DNA of 6,719 bases from Acidobacteriaceae bacterium. GTDB taxonomy: Bacteria > Acidobacteriota > Terriglobia > Terriglobales > Acidobacteriaceae. The notes below the pieces were generated by a model. It ran no database searches and was not told the DNA's origin. It saw nothing but the letters and a program-made list of their open reading frames with translations. The stretch is from the NCBI GenBank assembly GCA_003164255.1, contig PLST01000579.1, forward strand, positions 1-6,719. The letters run 5' to 3'. Every line of letters starts with the position of its first letter. Positions within the stretch are counted from its first letter, which is position 1. Both the position numbers and the translations under genes were made by a program. Shown here one piece after another: positions 5,004 through 6,719 of the stretch.

Positions 5004-6719
5004 CTACTGGCCTGCCAGGCTCACCAGCCGCTGAGCGCGCTGGAAGGCGTCAATGCGGCGCTGCTGCTGGGCCTCAATCTCCTGCGGAGTGAAGTTGGCG
5101 CCGCCTATGCGCTTGATGTTCGAGGCAAGCGAGTCAGCAAAGGTCTTGTTGATGGCCGAAACGGCTGTCTGCGCTTCAAGCAAGGCGATGTGGTAGTGCA
5201 GGATTTCTTCCTGCACAAACTCGGGGTGGTAACTGAGACGGTCACCGGTTTGCATGGCGTCAACCAGGGCGTCAGGCGGAGCGGAGACGGGCCAGGTCTC
5301 CTGCATGGCGTCGTAAGCGGCGCGCAGCCGGGTCATGCAGCCGGCGAATCCATCGAGCTCGCTGCGCCGGGCAGTGAGCCCGGTGGTGCGCGTGATTTCG
5401 ATGGTGGTTTTGGCGGTGACGGCGCGGGTCGGGATGGGAATGATGGTGGTGAGGGTGTTGCCCTCAAAGCTCCATCCGCCATCGCCTTTGGCGTGCGACT
5501 GCTTGACGGGAACGCCATTGAGGCTAACGGTTGCGGGCGGCCAGTCGGCGGGAAGGCGAAGCTCGTAGGCGCGGTTGGGCCTCATGCCGGGATAGCTGCC
5601 GACGGCCGCGCCAATCTCAACCTTCAGGTCGTCGCCGGTTTGCGTGGCCTTGATCGGCGTGCGCGCGAACACGCCTTTCTGGTAATCGACGGCGACGCCT
5701 GAGTCTTCATAGACCTCGTACGCTGAGGAGGTGTCGGGCGCGAGCGGCCACACGTTCACGATGAGCGGATCGACCGGCTTTTGCCCGGTGTACAGCATGG
5801 GCGGCTGCATGGGAACGATAGCGCCGGCGCGGAGATAGACCGGAACCTGGTCGATGGAGAAGAGGCGGTCCTGCGTGGTGGGGCCGGTGAAGTGCTTGCC
5901 GGTGGGCCACTCGATCCAGTTGCCCTTTGGCAGCCAGACCGTTTCCTTGGCGAGCGAAGTGGCCTTGTCGGCAGGCACGGTGACCGGAGCGGCGAGCATC
6001 TGGTCGCCGAAAAGGTATTCGCCCTTGTTGTCGTAGGCGGCAGAGGCATCGGGCCAGTCGTAGTAGAGCGGGCGGAAAAAGGCCACGCCAGTATCGTAGG
6101 TGCGGCGCGCCTCAGTGTAGGTGTAGGGCTCAAGCGCGTAGCGGAGCTGGAAGGTGGAACGGAGAATTGCCGAGTAGGGCTCAGGATAGGCCCAGATGCG
6201 GCGCTCGGCCTCAGGATTCTTGGTGGTATGGGTGCGGAGGATGGGCGAGAATGCGCCGAACTGCACCCAGCGCGTGTAGAGTTCGGGATCGACAGCGCCG
6301 GGCATGTGGCCGCCGATATCGTGGCTCCAGTAAGCGTAGCCCACATTGGCGGCCGTGGCGGTGAACCAGGGCTGGAAGGCGAGCGAATCCCACACGGAGA
6401 AGGTATCGCCGGAGAAGCCGATTTGATAGCGGTGATTGCCAAGACCGCCCCAGCGATGGAAGAGCAGCGGGCGCTTGCCCTCGCGTTGCTGATCGGTGAA
6501 GTGGACGTAGTTGAGCCACCAGGTCGGCATCACGCCGGGCATCAGGGTCTTTTGTTCCTGTTGCCAGTCGAGCCACCAGAAGTCGATTCCCTGCTTCTCA
6601 AGCGGGTGGTGGACCAGGTCCATATAGTTGGTTGCGAATTTCTGGTTCGTGATGTCGAAGGGCACGTACTTTTTGGTGGCAGGATCGATGCCCATGGCCT
6701 TGGCCATGTCCGGATAGGC
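5004..6719 (-). CDS. GH31 alpha-glycosidase, C-terminal 571 residues (5' end outside window)
   Basis: The minus-strand frame is open to the window edge (AYPD before the Met at 6707), so the N-terminal part is missing. It is a retaining GH31 enzyme of the alpha-glucosidase/alpha-xylosidase group. Counting from that Met, IDFWWLDWQQE (41-51) carries the expected nucleophile Asp47 (codon 6567-6569). Next is RPLLFHRWGGLGNHRYQIGF (79-98), then GFSGDT with the expected acid/base Asp101 (codon 6405-6407). YAYWSHDIGGHMPG (124-137) and ELYTRWVQFGAFSPILRTH (142-160) complete the barrel core. A beta-domain follows, with YLFGDQMLAAPVT and VPVYLRAGAIVPM and then a DUF5110-like region around YEVYEDSG. The last ~125 residues form a separate, mostly helical tail from about 443. 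Substrate specificity cannot be fixed. A role in plant or microbial polysaccharide breakdown is inferred, in keeping with the carbohydrate gene at the left edge. Confidence 0.92.
   Translation of the reverse strand, partial: AYPDMAKAMGIDPATKKYVPFDITNQKFATNYMDLVHHPLEKQGIDFWWLDWQQEQKTLMPGVMPTWWLNYVHFTDQQREGKRPLLFHRWGGLGNHRYQIGFSGDTFSVWDSLAFQPWFTATAANVGYAYWSHDIGGHMPGAVDPELYTRWVQFGAFSPILRTHTTKNPEAERRIWAYPEPYSAILRSTFQLRYALEPYTYTEARRTYDTGVAFFRPLYYDWPDASAAYDNKGEYLFGDQMLAAPVTVPADKATSLAKETVWLPKGNWIEWPTGKHFTGPTTQDRLFSIDQVPVYLRAGAIVPMQPPMLYTGQKPVDPLIVNVWPLAPDTSSAYEVYEDSGVAVDYQKGVFARTPIKATQTGDDLKVEIGAAVGSYPGMRPNRAYELRLPADWPPATVSLNGVPVKQSHAKGDGGWSFEGNTLTTIIPIPTRAVTAKTTIEITRTTGLTARRSELDGFAGCMTRLRAAYDAMQETWPVSAPPDALVDAMQTGDRLSYHPEFVQEEILHYHIALLEAQTAVSAINKTFADSLASNIKRIGGANFTPQEIEAQQQRRIDAFQRAQRLVSLAGQ

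Noticed and set aside
4611..5702. Plus-strand 363-codon open frame across the end of the TIGR03435 gene and opposite GH31
   Set aside because: It overlaps two strongly supported genes, has no family motifs and is explained as an antisense shadow of GC-rich coding sequence.
5756..6442. Minus-strand 228-codon frame overlapping GH31
   Set aside because: It is a Ser/Pro/Arg-rich out-of-frame translation of the GH31 gene on the same strand.

Overview
The window looks like chromosomal DNA of a soil Acidobacteriota (Terriglobia/Acidobacteriaceae-like). The best taxonomic pointer is the gene at 4036-4911. It carries the full set of hallmark motifs of the TIGR03435/DUF3738 family, which is strongly expanded in Acidobacteriota. 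Moderately high GC and a small signal-peptide beta-barrel protein fit this. No rRNA, tRNA, CRISPR array, insertion sequence or phage gene was seen.

Layout: (1) 1-771, plus strand: the C-terminal part of a large glycoside-hydrolase-like protein with a beta-galactosidase trimerization-type domain; its start lies outside the window. (2) 815-943, plus: a 42-residue, extremely charged small ORF with a good ribosome binding site, followed by a clear intrinsic terminator (971-1004). (3) 1010-1612, minus: a secreted outer-membrane beta-barrel protein. (4) 1613-1954: a 342-base divergent intergenic region ending in a strong candidate autoregulated promoter. (5) 1955-3812, plus: a four-gene run encoding an ArsR-type repressor, an SRPBCC protein, a DinB-family metal-site protein and a second SRPBCC (AHSA1-type) protein. 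(6) 4036-4911, plus: the secreted TIGR03435 protein. It ends in a hairpin that probably serves as a two-way terminator. (7) 5004-6719, minus: the C-terminal 571 residues of a GH31 alpha-glycosidase with the catalytic residues present, plus an unusual helical C-terminal tail; its start lies beyond the right edge.

How the parts relate: the two edge genes are both carbohydrate-active, so the locus is probably in a polysaccharide-degrading neighbourhood. The central run reads as a compact regulator-plus-effector cassette. A perfect inverted repeat lies inside the -35/-10 spacer of the arsR promoter, and the predicted transcription start is at or next to the arsR ATG. That predicts repression by ArsR and a leaderless or nearly leaderless arsR message. 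The ligand and the substrates of the SRPBCC and DinB proteins cannot be read from sequence. I found no clear new defence or mobile system. The most interesting items are the operator/leaderless promoter, the mixed SRPBCC-DinB-SRPBCC cassette, the 42-residue charged ORF and the GH31 tail domain.
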